From Bordetella parapertussis (GTDB taxonomy: Bacteria; Pseudomonadota; Gammaproteobacteria; Burkholderiales; SG8-39), in assembly GCA_945869935.1 (NCBI GenBank), contig CAMBSA010000113.1, forward strand, positions 1 through 6,479: a DNA stretch of 6,479 nucleotides. Reading direction: 5' to 3'. The position numbers and the translations under genes are program-made. Positions 5,708-6,479 of this stretch are shown piece by piece. Under the pieces are notes generated by a model. The model was not told the DNA's origin, ran no database searches, and saw only the letters and a list, made by a program, of their open reading frames with translations. Each line of letters opens with the position of its first letter. The first letter of the stretch is position 1.

Positions 5708-6479
5708 TCATTCGGTCACCCGATCCGGGACCGGCTTGGTCTTGCCCATCGTCGAATACCAGGGCATCAGCACGAAGAACGAAAAATAGAGCACGGTGCA
5801 GAACTGCGAGATGAGGGTGCCCGCGCGGGTGACAGGCTGGACGCCGAAATATCCGAGCACCAGGAACGCGATGATGAATACCGTCAGCGCGAACCGGTAC
5901 AGCCCTCCTTTGTAGCGGATCGAACGAACCGGGCTCTTATCGAGCCAGGGCAAGAGGAAGAATATGAGTGTGGACGCGCCCATCAGCGCCACGCCCCAGA
6001 CTTTCGGGTCAATGGTGAAAAACCCGATCAGCAGGATCACGCCTATGACGGCCGAGGCCGCCTTGATCGTCGCTGACCGAACGGTCACCACGATCAGGCC
6101 GACCATGCCGATGACGCCGGCGGCGAGCACCCACATGAAGTCTTCGGTGATCGCGCGCAGGATCGAGTAGAACGGCGTGAAGTACCAGACCGGCGCGATG
6201 TGCGTGGGCGTCTTCAGCGGGTCGGCCGGGACGAAGTTGTTGTACTCGAGGAAGTAACCGCCCATCTCGGGGGCGAAGAACACCACCAGCGCAAAGAGGA
6301 ACAGGAACACGCTCGCGCCGAAAAGGTCCTTGACCGTGTAGTAGGGGTGAAACGGGATGCCGTCGAGCGGAATGCCCTTCGCGTCCTTCTTGTCCTTGAT
6401 CTCGATGCCATCGGGGTTGTTGGACCCGACCTCGTGCAGCGCCATGATGTGCGCCGCGACCAGCCCGCAGATCACCAGC
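5708..6479 (-). CDS. petB: Ubiquinol-cytochrome c reductase, cytochrome b subunit, N-terminus off window
   Basis: Integral membrane core of the bc1 complex, carrying hemes bL and bH and the Qo and Qi quinone sites. Only the C-terminal part (about 256 codons) is present. It enters at the right edge within helix D as LVICGLVAAHIMALHEVGSNNP: the first His matches the heme bH ligand and the second the Qi-site His of the bovine protein. A cytoplasmic loop with a charged insert (DKKDAKG) follows, then FHPYYTVKDLFG, the Qo-loop motif APVWYFTPFYSILRA, and several hydrophobic helices through LPWLDKSPVRSIRYKG to the C-terminus at VPDRVTE. The Qo motif is PVWY (6193-6182) rather than PEWY. The stop overlaps a non-preferred upstream ATG of petC by ATGA, so petB and petC are one operon. 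The Rieske gene would be expected further right, outside the window. Confidence 0.96.
   Translation of the reverse strand, partial: LVICGLVAAHIMALHEVGSNNPDGIEIKDKKDAKGIPLDGIPFHPYYTVKDLFGASVFLFLFALVVFFAPEMGGYFLEYNNFVPADPLKTPTHIAPVWYFTPFYSILRAITEDFMWVLAAGVIGMVGLIVVTVRSATIKAASAVIGVILLIGFFTIDPKVWGVALMGASTLIFFLLPWLDKSPVRSIRYKGGLYRFALTVFIIAFLVLGYFGVQPVTRAGTLISQFCTVLYFSFFVLMPWYSTMGKTKPVPDRVTE

Overview
The window looks like a GC-rich chromosomal segment of a betaproteobacterium, most likely in or near Burkholderiales. Three things point there: a Bug/TctC-type periplasmic receptor, a family greatly expanded in that order; the gene order petB-petC-sspA-sspB; and a cytochrome b whose Qo motif reads PVWY rather than PEWY. 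This placement is inference from gene content, not from a phylogeny.

The left part (1-3504) resembles a small catabolic or transport locus. A Bug-family solute receptor lies on the minus strand and runs off the left edge. It diverges from a plus-strand set: a 67-residue reading frame I read as a possible GatC/AtzG-like subunit, an amidase-signature hydrolase whose start overlaps it, and a PuuE-like polysaccharide-deacetylase-fold protein. The 135-base divergent spacer holds back-to-back -10 elements sharing the same bases. A plausible but unproven joint role is capture of an organic acid or amide compound by the receptor, followed by hydrolysis of C-N bonds by the two enzymes. The true substrate cannot be read from the sequence.

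The middle (3528-3603) is a complete minus-strand tRNA-Thr(UGU) with encoded CCA. Its 3' end faces the catabolic locus, 23 bases from the deacetylase stop, so it sits on the border between accessory and housekeeping genes.

The right part (3644-6479), all minus strand, is core respiration and stress biology. Cytochrome b (petB, N-terminus off the window) and cytochrome c1 (petC) are subunits of the bc1 complex. They are followed by a strong intrinsic terminator and then sspA (RNA-polymerase-binding GST-fold protein) and sspB (adaptor delivering ssrA-tagged proteins to ClpXP). No CRISPR array, insertion sequence or transposase is visible. No gene-free stretch exceeds 300 bases.
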